Assembly: GCF_000712035.1 (NCBI RefSeq)
Contig: NZ_JONV01000008.1
Span: 186,001 to 250,000 of the forward strand
Direction: 5' to 3'
DNA length: 64,000 bases
Origin: Salinicoccus luteus DSM 17002
GTDB lineage: Bacteria; Bacillota; Bacilli; Staphylococcales; Salinicoccaceae
Shown here: piece by piece, positions 7,874-16,141 of the stretch
Layout: each line of letters starts with the position of its first letter
Numbering within the stretch: the first letter of the stretch is position 1
Translations under genes and position numbers: made by a program
The notes under the pieces: generated by a model
Seen by the model: only the letters and a program-made list of their open reading frames with translations
Told to the model about the DNA's origin: nothing
Databases searched by the model: none

Positions 7874-9157
7874 TCAGCTGTGCAGCACCTGAATGATGTC
7901 CGTCCGGGTGACGATGCCGACCGGCTGCCCATCCTCCATCACCGGCAGCCGGCCGATATTGTGGGTGATGATCAATTCTTCGATCTCCTCCATGGTAGTA
8001 TCCGGCTTGATGGTGACCGGGTCTTCACGCATGAATGCCTTGACGGGAGCATGGCCCAGATTATGACGATTCGCCTTGTCGATATCCCGCAGCGTGATGA
8101 TGCCGATCAGACTGCCGTCTTCCATGACGGGACACCCGGAGTATCCACGCTGTTCGATCAGACTTTCGACATCTTCGACTCTGGTATCGGGCGTAATGGT
8201 TTCGACAGGATGCGACATGATGTCGCGGGCGATGACCGCCTTTTTCAAAATAAGGTCAAGATGATCATCCACCTGTGCCACCACATCCTCCAGTTCACTT
8301 TTCCGGACTGTGGCCGAACCCGCCCGGGGATGTCCGCCGCCCCCGAATGCTTCAAGCAGGGGACGCAGGTCGATTCTGTTCGAATTCCCGCGGCCGACGA
8401 TGTGTACATGCTTCTCCATCTTGACCACAGTCAGCACGGCATCGGCGCCGCTCAGTTCGAGCAGTTTGTCGGTGATCGTCGCAAGCTCTATCAGAAAGCC
8501 ATCGATCTGGTGGGCACTGACGATCAGCGTCAGCCCATCCTGATCGATCGTCTTTGCATCGCTGAACAATTGGGTCAATAGGTGCTGCTGGTCGGGGTTC
8601 AGCTTATAGTCGGAGAACCGCTGGATCACTTCTAGGTTCATATCCTGTTCCAGCAGGAAGCTCGCGGCGATGAAGTCCCGGCTGGTGGTGTTCGGGAATG
8701 TGAAGGCGCCTGTATCCGTATAGATGCCGAGGCCGAAGAGGGTGGCTTCAAGCGGCGACACGGGAAGCCCCCGCTTTATGATCTCTTCGATCAGCAGGGT
8801 CACCGTCGCACCGACCGGTTCTATTACTTCATGATTGCTTTTGACATTATTTTCGCCCGGCGTATGGTGATCATAGACGGTGATGGTCATCTGTCCTTCA
8901 TCGAGTTTGCCGGTGTGGTTGCCGAGCCTTGATATGGACGCTACATCCACCAGGATCATATCGGTCACTTCCGTCCAGTCGACATGCGTATCCTCGATCA
9001 GGTCGAAGCTGTCCCTGTAGATGGCGAGGAACTGCCTGACAGGAGCGGTCTGTTCATTCGGGATGACGACTGCTGCGTCCGGATGGAGCCTGCTTGCTGC
9101 AATCAATGAAGCAAGCGCATCAAAATCGGTGTTCACATGTGAAATGATCACCTGCAT
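7874..9157 (-). CDS. DHH/DHHA1 phosphoesterase with tandem CBS domains
   Basis: A 427-residue protein. The DHH phosphoesterase domain has HVNTDFDALASL, an LVDVAS Asp, YDHHTPGENN and TDTGAFTF motifs (residues 1-190). A DHHA1 domain with AFGGGGHPRAGSA follows (about 205-300), then two CBS domains (about 305-427). This order matches the N-terminal half of large DHH-CBS-CBS-poly(A) polymerase/CCA-adding-like proteins, but the nucleotidyltransferase half is absent and the frame ends cleanly after CBS2. DHH proteins cleave cyclic dinucleotides, nano-RNA or polyphosphate; CBS pairs often sense adenine nucleotides. The substrate is unknown. ATG 9157 is chosen because GGAGG ends eight bases upstream. 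Confidence 0.85.
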   Translation of the reverse strand: MQVIISHVNTDFDALASLIAASRLHPDAAVVIPNEQTAPVRQFLAIYRDSFDLIEDTHVDWTEVTDMILVDVASISRLGNHTGKLDEGQMTITVYDHHTPGENNVKSNHEVIEPVGATVTLLIEEIIKRGLPVSPLEATLFGLGIYTDTGAFTFPNTTSRDFIAASFLLEQDMNLEVIQRFSDYKLNPDQQHLLTQLFSDAKTIDQDGLTLIVSAHQIDGFLIELATITDKLLELSGADAVLTVVKMEKHVHIVGRGNSNRIDLRPLLEAFGGGGHPRAGSATVRKSELEDVVAQVDDHLDLILKKAVIARDIMSHPVETITPDTRVEDVESLIEQRGYSGCPVMEDGSLIGIITLRDIDKANRHNLGHAPVKAFMREDPVTIKPDTTMEEIEELIITHNIGRLPVMEDGQPVGIVTRTDIIQVLHS

Positions 9158-9249
9158 CTGCATCACCTCCGTACCACGTAGTCATTGATTCAATTATATC
9201 ACTACATCAGGAATGAAAATATTCATATTATATTTTTCAGCTGGATAAC

Positions 9250-9289
9250 AAAAAAATCCGCATCACCTCAGAGAGGTGATGCGGATTTT
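9250..9289 (-). terminator. Terminator of the SceD-like gene
   Basis: A 16 bp stem built from AAAATCCGCATCACCT and its complement, with a short loop, is followed on the minus strand by seven T residues (9257-9251). Confidence 0.88.
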
Positions 9290-9305
9290 GAATGGGATGG
9301 AGATC

Positions 9306-10019
9306 TTACCACCAGTTGTTCGCTTGACGGAATTGGATTGCTGCTTCTACGGAACCGTAACGTTCAACAGCATAGTCGAGCATGCCTTCAGTCTGTGTTT
9401 CTACAGAACCAGTGCCCCAATATTCCTTCGTCTGACCAAGGCCTCTGTAGCCGAGTTCATTGACGGCCTGCGGGTTACCGCTGGATTCAGGCATTACGAT
9501 GTGCTGCCACATTGCTTCTGAACCGCCTGCTGCGAGGAACTGTTCCTTAGTGGAACCGTTCGCTGCTGGTGCTGCTGCCTGTACATCTTCAACCTGCTGT
9601 GTCTGTTGTACCGGCTCTTCTTCAACAACCTGAGGTGCCTCTTCTTGAGTTACCGTTTCAGCTGGCTGTTGTGGCGCAGCTTCCTGTGTTTTTTCTTCAG
9701 TCACCTGCGGTGCCGCTTGTTGAGGCGCCTCTTGTGGTGCTGCCTCAGCCACTTCCGGTGTTTCTACGCTGTAGCCGCCATAGGACCATGTATATTGTGT
9801 ACCATTGGATTCGAAGTTGTAGTTGACGCCATCAACAGTGAAGTTGTAGCTGTATTCACCTTCGTGGATTGGTGCATTGTTCAGTGTGCTTGAGTTGTTC
9901 TGCGCCATCTGCGCAAGTTCAGCTTTATTGATTTCTGAAGCTTCTGCATTCTGGTCGGCTGCGATGCCGGATACGCCAAGTCCAAGTGCGAGTGTCGTCG
10001 TCAGTATTGTTTTCTTCAT
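9306..10019 (-). CDS. sceD: SceD/IsaA-like secreted lytic transglycosylase
   Basis: A 237-residue secreted wall enzyme. It has a Sec signal peptide (MKKTILTTTLALGLG...AEAS), an exposed segment rich in Tyr and Asn, a low-complexity Pro/Gln/Glu linker (about 85-150) and a C-terminal transglycosylase-like domain. That domain contains MPESSGNPQAVN, with putative catalytic Glu178, and ends in ANNWW. This is the architecture of staphylococcal SceD/IsaA, non-essential peptidoglycan-cleaving autolysins. GGAGGATGAG precedes the ATG. Staphylococcal homologues are WalKR-regulated, but I found no exact TGTWAH-N5-TGTWAH pair upstream. The gene is monocistronic with its own terminator. Confidence 0.88.
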   Translation of the reverse strand: MKKTILTTTLALGLGVSGIAADQNAEASEINKAELAQMAQNNSSTLNNAPIHEGEYSYNFTVDGVNYNFESNGTQYTWSYGGYSVETPEVAEAAPQEAPQQAAPQVTEEKTQEAAPQQPAETVTQEEAPQVVEEEPVQQTQQVEDVQAAAPAANGSTKEQFLAAGGSEAMWQHIVMPESSGNPQAVNELGYRGLGQTKEYWGTGSVETQTEGMLDYAVERYGSVEAAIQFRQANNWW

Positions 10020-10326
10020 AAAAAAATCTCATCCTCCATGAATGGGTATATTATTTATCAATCGGTTGTTTTTAATCTTCAGGGTGCATCACGTTTTGAT
10101 GTCCTGCTTTTTCCAAGACAAGACACACTATAACACGTGTATTCCCGCCTGTGGTTACAGGCAAATAATAATGATATTACAAAATACACCGGTGTCTGTA
10201 ATGTGGAGATATGACTGTAATATTTGAGAAAATTCAATACTGGAACGTTCATCGTCTGCCAGCTTCAAATAAAAATGCCTCCGGACCAATAGATTGGCCG
10301 GAGGCTCTGACTATGATGTTCTGGGT
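10020..10326. other. Intergenic region upstream of sceD
   Basis: About 307 bases without a gene. Next to sceD on the minus strand is an extended -10-like TGTTATAGT (TATAGT at 10132-10127) with no good -35. A small inverted repeat CCTGT-GGTT-ACAGG lies at 10149-10162. Several TGTAA-type half sites occur, two of them facing the same way with 13 bases between. The far end holds the terminator of the aldo/keto reductase gene. I see no riboswitch or small gene I can support. Confidence 0.5.
10266..10305 (-). terminator. Terminator of the aldo/keto reductase gene
   Basis: An imperfect stem (GCCTCCGG...CCGGAGGC, 10277-10305) is followed on the minus strand by TTTTTATTTG. Confidence 0.8.
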
Positions 10327-11175
10327 CTAGAAATCCACATCGTTCGGGTCCATGCCGGAGAAGCCGACATTTTCCATCGCATCGATCGTCTTCATGTCCT
10401 GCTCCATGATTTCGAAATCGAAGATGTCTGTGTTCTCTTCGATGCGGGATGGGGTGACGGATTTCGGCAGTGGCAGCACATCGTTCTGCAGTACATATCT
10501 GATGCACAGCTGTGCGACGGACTTTTCGTACTTATCGGCGATCTTTGTAAGGTCTTCATTCTCGAGCAGGCGGCCGGAACCGATCGGGCTCCATGCTTCG
10601 ACCAGGATGTCATGCTTCCTGCAGAGGTCGACGACCGCATCCTGAGTGTAGCCCGGGTGGTATTCGATCTGGTTGACCATCGGCTTCACTTCCGCATCAA
10701 GGAGTGCCTCCAGATGGTTCGTCATGAAGTTGGAGACGCCGATGGCCTTTATTTTTCCTTCTTTATATAGCTCGGTCATCGCCTTCCATGTATCCAGGTT
10801 GATCTCTTTCCAGTCGTCGAACTGCTTTTCGTTCGCCGGCCAGTGGATGAGATAGAGGTCGAGGTAGTCCGTGCCCAGTTCTTTGAGTGTATTCTCGAAG
10901 GCCTGCTTCGTATTTTCATAGCCACGGTCTTCATTCCACAGCTTGCTGGTGATGAAGATGTCTTCACGGGCAATCCCCGATTCCCTGATCGCCTTGCCGA
11001 CGCTGCCTTCATTCTTATAGGCCGCTGCCGTATCTATATGACGGTAGCCGGATACGAGCGCCTGCTTGACGGCATTCACTGCCGTCTCGCCGTCCGGCGT
11101 CTGCCATGTGCCGAAACCGACCTTCGGGATTTCGACTCCGTTGGATAGTTTGAATGTACTAGTCAAATGTTCCAT
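10327..11175 (-). CDS. Aldo/keto reductase (AKR family)
   Basis: A 282-residue NADPH-dependent oxidoreductase with a complete AKR tetrad: Asp48 and Tyr53 in GYRHIDTAAAYKNE, Lys78 in ITSKLWNE and His111 in LIHWP. VPLPKS-like cofactor-binding residues appear as LPLPKSVTPSRIEEN. It is close to the AKR5-type enzymes (glyoxal, methylglyoxal or 2,5-diketogluconate reductases) common in Firmicutes. The exact substrate cannot be told from sequence. It is monocistronic, divergent from the McrBC island, and has its own terminator. Confidence 0.9.
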   Translation of the reverse strand: MEHLTSTFKLSNGVEIPKVGFGTWQTPDGETAVNAVKQALVSGYRHIDTAAAYKNEGSVGKAIRESGIAREDIFITSKLWNEDRGYENTKQAFENTLKELGTDYLDLYLIHWPANEKQFDDWKEINLDTWKAMTELYKEGKIKAIGVSNFMTNHLEALLDAEVKPMVNQIEYHPGYTQDAVVDLCRKHDILVEAWSPIGSGRLLENEDLTKIADKYEKSVAQLCIRYVLQNDVLPLPKSVTPSRIEENTDIFDFEIMEQDMKTIDAMENVGFSGMDPNDVDF

Positions 11176-11332
11176 ATCTATACCCCTTACATTTTCTGGT
11201 TTGTGGTGCAGAATTCATTCTACCACTCATGAAAATTGATGGGTAATGATGTGCACTCAGACACTTAGAGCAGTTAGGGGAAAGATGGTATGATGAAATC
11301 AAGCTATATTCGATAGTATAAGGAGAGTGTTT

Positions 11333-13408
11333 ATGAATATGAAGGAAGAGTATAAACGCTGGGCTAAAGATTACGCAGGAGAGAAAGTGGGTTCTTGGTA
11401 TAGTCCATATCTGGAAGAATTGGGGATAAAGCTAAAGAAGTACAATATACAATCAGACACGAAGGATAACTTCTTCAATTATGAGATTTATGAGGAGTTT
11501 CTGCCTATATATAAGTCAATAACGGGGGAAAATGAAGAAGATGTTGAAAAGATACTTTCGGGAGCAAATAAGAGATATCCAAGTAAGTTTAGAGATAAAG
11601 CACTAATATATAGGAGCGAAATAGCGCGAGAACAAGTTGAAAGTAATATAAGAAGTAGACCGGAAGATATGGGCGGGATTCCTGAGCTGGGAGCATTATT
11701 GCGAAGTTACCTAAAGTTTTTATACTATAAAGACTATCCTGAAGGAAAGTTTCCAGAGGACGAACATGGAACATTCAAACTTGATAAGAACATAAGATAT
11801 TGGATGCTTCAACCTGGTCGGGGAGCTGAATACTGGGAGACATTTTATGAAAAAGGTTATATTGCCATTGGTTGGGGTTACTTGGGGGATCTTAGTAATT
11901 TTAATAACCGTAATGAAATAAAAAACTACATGAAAGATTATGAGAACCTGAATAATTCCCCTTGGAACAACTCGCTCGCTACATGGGATTTTGCCAGAGT
12001 AATGAAGCCTGGAGACATCGTATATGTTAAAGAAGGCACTAGAAAAATTATAGGGAAGGGTAGAATTACGGGAGAGTATGTGTATGATGATCAATTGGAA
12101 GAATACAAGCATACCCGACAGGTGAAATGGTTGGAAAAAGGGGAGTGGAAGTTGGACGACCCTATTACTATAAAGACTTTGACTGATTTCACCAAATATC
12201 CGGATTGGATCTTAAAGTTTGAAAATAGAATAAAACAACGGGGGACGGAGTTCTCGGTTCTACAACAGGAGTTTGAGGAGTGGTTATTGACCCAAAAGAA
12301 AGAAGATGGAGAGAATCTCGATATATCTGAAGTACAATCAAGAATCGCTACTTTATTGGATTTTGAAAAAGATTTTTCGATTTCTATTTTTAATGAAACT
12401 AATACTGAAACACTAGAAGAGCTTAAAGAAAAAATTCTTCTTCAGCAGAGTGAAGGGATCTATCAAGAACATATTTCCAATGCTGTTATCAGTATTGAAA
12501 GTTTTATAAGGTTTCTAAAAACCAGACCTGAAGAATATACGGGTACTACCCCCTACGTAAATGAAGATTTTCTGGAAGAAGTGTTCATGAATGAGGCTGA
12601 TCTTAATCGTCTACAATCGATTTTGAAACGTAAGAAAAATTTGATACTGCGTGGTGCACCAGGAGTAGGCAAAACATTCATTGCAGATCGTTTAGCATAC
12701 TCTCTTATGGGTGAAGCGGACGACTCGAGAATTCATTTTGTTCAATTCCACCAAAGTTATAGCTATGAAGAATTTGTAGAAGGCTTCCGCCCCAAGAGAG
12801 ATGGAAAAGGTTTCTCTCTATCTACCGGGCCTTTTATCGATTTCTGCGAGAAAGCCTCCCAGGATGATCGGCCCTATTTTTTTATCATCGACGAAATTAA
12901 TCGTGGGAACATGAGCCGTATCTTTGGCGAATTGATGATGTTGATAGAGTCGGACAAACGTGGGCAAGAAATTAATTTGCTTTATTCAAATAGGAAGTTC
13001 TATGTGCCTAAAAATATCTATATCATTGGTACAATGAATACGGCTGACAGAAGTTTGGCGATGCTCGACTACGCATTGAGAAGGAGGTTCGCCTTCTTCG
13101 ATCTGGAACCTGCATTTGACACACCGACATTCTATAGCTTCATTGAAATCTATCAGAACCCCTTTCTGATCAACCGTTTCATCCCACAAGTCAAAAAGTT
13201 GAATGTGAAGATAAAGGACACATTCGGGCCAGGTTTCCAAATAGGACACAGCTATTTCATCGACCCGTCCTTAAAGGAAGATACAAGGGATGCCCTATAC
13301 GAAATATTGGAATATGAAATAAAGCCCCAGCTCGAAGAATATTGGTTTGACGACTTGGACATCGTAGAGGCTGAATACGGTAAATTGAAGGATGTCCTGG
13401 ATGAATAA
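11333..13408 (+). CDS. mcrB: McrB-like AAA+ GTPase with EVE/PUA-like reader domain
   Basis: Motor and specificity subunit of a type IV (McrBC) restriction system. Residues 1-145 are helical and unrecognised. Residues about 153-295 (RYWMLQPGRGAEYWETF...GYIAIGWG...MKPGDIVYVKEGTRKIIGKGRITG) look like an EVE/PUA-like modified-base reader. A linker follows, then the McrB AAA+ domain: Walker A GAPGVGKT (441-448), Walker B FFIIDEINRGN (516-526), and the McrB signature MNTADRS (568-574) followed by ALRRRF. ATG 11333 is chosen because AGGAG lies seven bases upstream. Base composition is visibly more AT-rich than the flanks, suggesting transfer. mcrC overlaps by eight bases. Confidence 0.9.
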   Translation: MNMKEEYKRWAKDYAGEKVGSWYSPYLEELGIKLKKYNIQSDTKDNFFNYEIYEEFLPIYKSITGENEEDVEKILSGANKRYPSKFRDKALIYRSEIAREQVESNIRSRPEDMGGIPELGALLRSYLKFLYYKDYPEGKFPEDEHGTFKLDKNIRYWMLQPGRGAEYWETFYEKGYIAIGWGYLGDLSNFNNRNEIKNYMKDYENLNNSPWNNSLATWDFARVMKPGDIVYVKEGTRKIIGKGRITGEYVYDDQLEEYKHTRQVKWLEKGEWKLDDPITIKTLTDFTKYPDWILKFENRIKQRGTEFSVLQQEFEEWLLTQKKEDGENLDISEVQSRIATLLDFEKDFSISIFNETNTETLEELKEKILLQQSEGIYQEHISNAVISIESFIRFLKTRPEEYTGTTPYVNEDFLEEVFMNEADLNRLQSILKRKKNLILRGAPGVGKTFIADRLAYSLMGEADDSRIHFVQFHQSYSYEEFVEGFRPKRDGKGFSLSTGPFIDFCEKASQDDRPYFFIIDEINRGNMSRIFGELMMLIESDKRGQEINLLYSNRKFYVPKNIYIIGTMNTADRSLAMLDYALRRRFAFFDLEPAFDTPTFYSFIEIYQNPFLINRFIPQVKKLNVKIKDTFGPGFQIGHSYFIDPSLKEDTRDALYEILEYEIKPQLEEYWFDDLDIVEAEYGKLKDVLDE

Positions 13409-14447
13409 CCCGACCGGCATTCCAATCAGAAACATATTCTATATGCTCAGCTATGCTTACCGTTCATTGAAAATAGAAGATGAATCATCGTATTCAACTG
13501 AAACATTCAAAAACCTGACTGAACTTTATACAGAACTGTTGATCATCAGCACTACCAAAATAGTCAAGCGTGGAATGTGGAAGGAATACAGGGAAGTCAA
13601 AGAAGATTCCACTTTCATCCGGGGGAAAATTGATATTGGGGAAACGATGGGCGTCTCCAACACCTTGAAACATAAGATTGCGGTACAGTACGACGAACTT
13701 ACTGAGAACAATTTACTGAACCAGATCCTCAAATCAGCTCTTCTGAAGCTTGCGATACACGGAGACACTGGGACTGAACATAGAAAGAAGTTGAGAAATC
13801 TTCTTGTCTTTTTTACAGGTGTAGAGGAAATTACGTTGAATTCTGAGTTATGGAGTCATATACGGTTTACGAACCAAAACATGTTCTACCAGCTGCCAAT
13901 TGACCTGTGCCAATACCTTTATGAAGGGTTGTTGGTGGGGGAGGATGGCTACTCCCATAATCAACAGGCAATTAAGGATGAGCAGCAATTATCTTCTCTA
14001 TTCGAAAAGTTTGTGTTCAACTTCTACAGGAAGGAAACAGATTATAAGGTCTATAGGCCGCAAATAAACTGGGATACAGCTGGTGGGTATTCAGAAGGAT
14101 TGCCTGTCATGAAAACTGACGTTGTTTTAAAGAAAGGGGCCAATACCCTAATCATCGATACAAAGTTTTATCAGCAGAACATGACAAGTTTCAATGAAAA
14201 ATCCTCCCTGAAGCATCTATCGGGCAACATGTATCAGATATTTTCCTATTTGGAAAACTATAATGAAAAAGAAGAGGAGACGGTCAGTGGATTACTGCTG
14301 TATGCCAAGACCAATACAGCTGTTCAGCCAAACAACTCGTATATGATTAAAGGTAAAAATATACGTATCGAGACACTGGACCTTTCACTCGATTTCCATA
14401 AGATGGAGGAACAACTGCTTGAAATGGCTGAACGTAGCTTAAAGTGA
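13401..14447 (+). CDS. mcrC: McrC-like PD-(D/E)XK nuclease subunit
   Basis: The 348-residue nuclease partner of McrB. The N-terminus carries the McrC-typical IPIRNIFYMLSYAY. The PD-(D/E)XK active site appears as an acidic residue near Glu202 (SSLFEKFVFNFY), Asp240 (VMKTDVVL) and IIDTK with Asp253 and Lys255. The ATG at 13401 has GAAGGA eight bases upstream and overlaps mcrB by eight bases, so the pair is translationally coupled; an earlier ATG at 13392 has no room for that site. The complete catalytic set argues for an active system cutting DNA with modified bases. Confidence 0.9.
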   Translation: MNNPTGIPIRNIFYMLSYAYRSLKIEDESSYSTETFKNLTELYTELLIISTTKIVKRGMWKEYREVKEDSTFIRGKIDIGETMGVSNTLKHKIAVQYDELTENNLLNQILKSALLKLAIHGDTGTEHRKKLRNLLVFFTGVEEITLNSELWSHIRFTNQNMFYQLPIDLCQYLYEGLLVGEDGYSHNQQAIKDEQQLSSLFEKFVFNFYRKETDYKVYRPQINWDTAGGYSEGLPVMKTDVVLKKGANTLIIDTKFYQQNMTSFNEKSSLKHLSGNMYQIFSYLENYNEKEEETVSGLLLYAKTNTAVQPNNSYMIKGKNIRIETLDLSLDFHKMEEQLLEMAERSLK

Positions 14448-14477
14448 TGACTAATCAATGTGAGAAGAGGAATGCAT

Positions 14478-14915
14478 ATGGAACTGTACCGTTATGAAGG
14501 GGAGTTGGATGCCACACCGGAAGAAATCTTCCAAGTGGTGAATGATGACGAAAAGCTTAAATCCTGGAGCCCAATATTCGAAGGGAATGAATACCTGACA
14601 GAAGAGAAACGCGGCGCGGGAGCAAAGTTCAGGACGCGTATGAAGGTGCTGAACCGGACATATCAGTTCCGGTCGGAAATCATCGAGTATGAAGTGGAGC
14701 GGTACATCAAGGTGAAGACTGCCCTTAGGCAGGGAGACATCATCTCGGACTTCAGGCTTGAACCTTTGGAAAGTGGCGTTACGAAGGTCAGGGTGACGAG
14801 CCATTTCGACACCGAGAGCCGTAGGTACAAGCTTGTGTTGAAGGGGGTAAAGACTGTCATGAAGCGGGTGCTGGATCATCAGATGAAGAAACTTGGGGAT
14901 GTAGTGGAAACATGA
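14478..14915 (+). CDS. SRPBCC (START-like) family protein
   Basis: A 145-residue single-domain protein with the helix-grip layout of the SRPBCC/polyketide cyclase superfamily. It opens with YRYEGELDATPEEIFQVVNDDEKLKSW, continues with a long antiparallel sheet, and ends with a C-terminal helix that would close a ligand cavity. No ligand or reaction can be assigned. AGAGG seven bases before ATG 14478 sets the start. It begins 30 bases after mcrC on the same strand, but base composition returns to that of the chromosome here, so it is probably not part of the restriction system. A strong terminator follows at once. Confidence 0.75.
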   Translation: MELYRYEGELDATPEEIFQVVNDDEKLKSWSPIFEGNEYLTEEKRGAGAKFRTRMKVLNRTYQFRSEIIEYEVERYIKVKTALRQGDIISDFRLEPLESGVTKVRVTSHFDTESRRYKLVLKGVKTVMKRVLDHQMKKLGDVVET

Positions 14916-14949
14916 AAACAGTCTGGAAAATATATTCCAGACTGTTTTT
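14915..14949 (+). terminator. Terminator after the SRPBCC gene
   Basis: A perfect 14 bp stem (AAAACAGTCTGGAA with its complement), loop AATATA, then a T run. It overlaps the last base of the stop codon. Confidence 0.9.
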
Positions 14950-15043
14950 GTTTACATTATTACAGCAATTCGAACTTGAGCAGATCGATGACGCCGCTTG
15001 AATGCGTGGGGAAAGCCTGACATCATTTGATGTGGCATCGTGA

Positions 15044-15520
15044 TTACATCAGGCCATTGAATTTACCTTTTGGTTTGTCCGTGTCTTCAGCCAGCGCTGC
15101 GCGCAGCGTCTCTTCGAGTTTCACAATCGTTTCATGTGCTTCCCGGTACTCGGAAATGTCCAGGTGTTCATGGCCAAGGCATTCGGCGATGGCCTGCTGG
15201 ATCGGCTCCTGTGCATCGCGTCCCTTGTCCTTCAGCCGGATGCCGAGCTGACGCTTGTCCTGCGGTGACTTCTCGCGGATGATCCAGCCCGCCTGTTCTA
15301 TACGGCGGAGCAGGGGGGTCAGCGTATTGCTTTCGAGATGCAGCCGTCTGCCGATCTGATGGAGCGTCTGATGGTCTTCTTCCCACAGGGCGAGCAGCAC
15401 CAGGTATTGCGGGTAGGTCAGGTTGAACTCCGACAGCGCCTTCTGGTAGAACTTCGTGAACAGCCGGCTCGTGTTGTAGACGGAAAAGCACAGTTGGTTG
15501 GCGAGTTTGATATCTTCCAT
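15044..15520 (-). CDS. MarR family regulator, OhrR/SarZ-like
   Basis: A 158-residue winged-helix repressor. The N-terminus NQLCFSVYNTSRLFTKFYQ followed by LTYPQYLVLLALWE is typical of OhrR/SarZ/MgrA-type proteins. The single Cys (Cys11) sits where OhrR senses organic peroxide by cysteine oxidation. The recognition helix lies near IGRRLHLESNTLTPLLRRIEQAGW, and the wing carries DKRQLGIRL. Known OhrR proteins repress an ohr peroxidase gene, but none is nearby. A palindrome at 15546-15559 just upstream may be an autoregulatory operator. The gene stands alone. Confidence 0.88.
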   Translation of the reverse strand: MEDIKLANQLCFSVYNTSRLFTKFYQKALSEFNLTYPQYLVLLALWEEDHQTLHQIGRRLHLESNTLTPLLRRIEQAGWIIREKSPQDKRQLGIRLKDKGRDAQEPIQQAIAECLGHEHLDISEYREAHETIVKLEETLRAALAEDTDKPKGKFNGLM

Positions 15521-15545
15521 GAATATACCCCTCCTTCAAATAATT

Positions 15546-15559
15546 AATCGTGCACGATT
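15546..15559. promoter_or_regulatory. Candidate operator of the MarR regulator
   Basis: A perfect 14 bp palindrome, AATCGTGCACGATT, flanked by AT-rich TTA/GATTA arms, lies 26 bases before the marR start codon. Its position fits autoregulation by the gene's own product. It differs from the classical OhrR box. Confidence 0.5.
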
Positions 15560-15607
15560 GATTAAAGTGTAGGACAGATAAGTGTAAGGTTCAAATCTTA
15601 TGCCTAT

Positions 15608-15640
15608 AAAGAAAATGCCCCGGACCAGCGTGTCCGGAGC
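15608..15640 (-). terminator. Terminator of the 16.8-15.6 kb minus-strand cluster
   Basis: A CCGGAC/GTCCGG stem with GC-rich extension (15617-15640) is followed on the minus strand by ATTTTCTTT. Confidence 0.65.
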
Positions 15641-15660
15641 AGCAAAGAACCTATTTTTCA

Positions 15661-16119
15661 TCAGGTGGCAGGTTTCGCATCATTTGACTCTGCAGATTGG
15701 TGCATCACATTAAACAGCAGGAGGGAAGAGAGGATATATATCGGAAAGATCATCATGCCGGCGAGCATGAACAGCCCCACTACGGGCGGCGGGACATCGC
15801 CCCGATCTGTGATGGGAAGCAGGTGATTGAATATCTGCAGTCCGATATAGTAGTAGGGGAACCATAGGATGCCTGAAAGGTAGATCATCCTGCCTGTATT
15901 TCTTTGGAACAGATAAATGCAGACGCCTGAAATCAGCAGGAGCATGAACATCAGGATGATCGAGAGGATGATGACTGTGTCCATCCCGATACTGACCAGC
16001 CTAGACAGCCGATAGGTGTTGAGCATCAATTGGATGCCGCCGAGGAACAGAAGGCCGAGGATCAGACTTAATAGATTGGTTTTAAGGAAATGGATGGTAC
16101 CTTCTCCCTTCAGTCTCAT
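15661..16119 (-). CDS. Hypothetical four-TM membrane protein
   Basis: A 152-residue protein with four hydrophobic segments (about 12-30, 43-68, 78-98, 112-138) and short polar loops. I recognise no family motif. The ATG at 16119 has no clear ribosome binding site; inside the frame AAGGGAGAAGG lies 15 bases further in with no normal start after it. It follows a lipoprotein gene by 22 bases on the same strand, and the two may be cotranscribed with the small membrane protein upstream. No function assigned. Confidence 0.6.
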   Translation of the reverse strand: MRLKGEGTIHFLKTNLLSLILGLLFLGGIQLMLNTYRLSRLVSIGMDTVIILSIILMFMLLLISGVCIYLFQRNTGRMIYLSGILWFPYYYIGLQIFNHLLPITDRGDVPPPVVGLFMLAGMMIFPIYILSSLLLFNVMHQSAESNDAKPAT

Positions 16120-16141
16120 AAAAAATTTTATTCAAGAAGTT

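Noticed and set aside
9600-9760. Short tandem repeats inside the sceD-like gene taken for a CRISPR or minisatellite
   Set aside because: They encode the Pro/Gln/Glu linker of the protein and are irregular in length; no spacer-repeat pattern exists.
10140-10230. Possible WalR boxes upstream of sceD
   Set aside because: TGTAAT half sites are present but spaced by 13 or 16 bases, not the five required for TGTWAH-N5-TGTWAH.
14478-14915. SRPBCC gene as a third member of the McrBC system
   Set aside because: Base composition returns to the chromosomal level, it has its own ribosome binding site, and the family has no known role in restriction.
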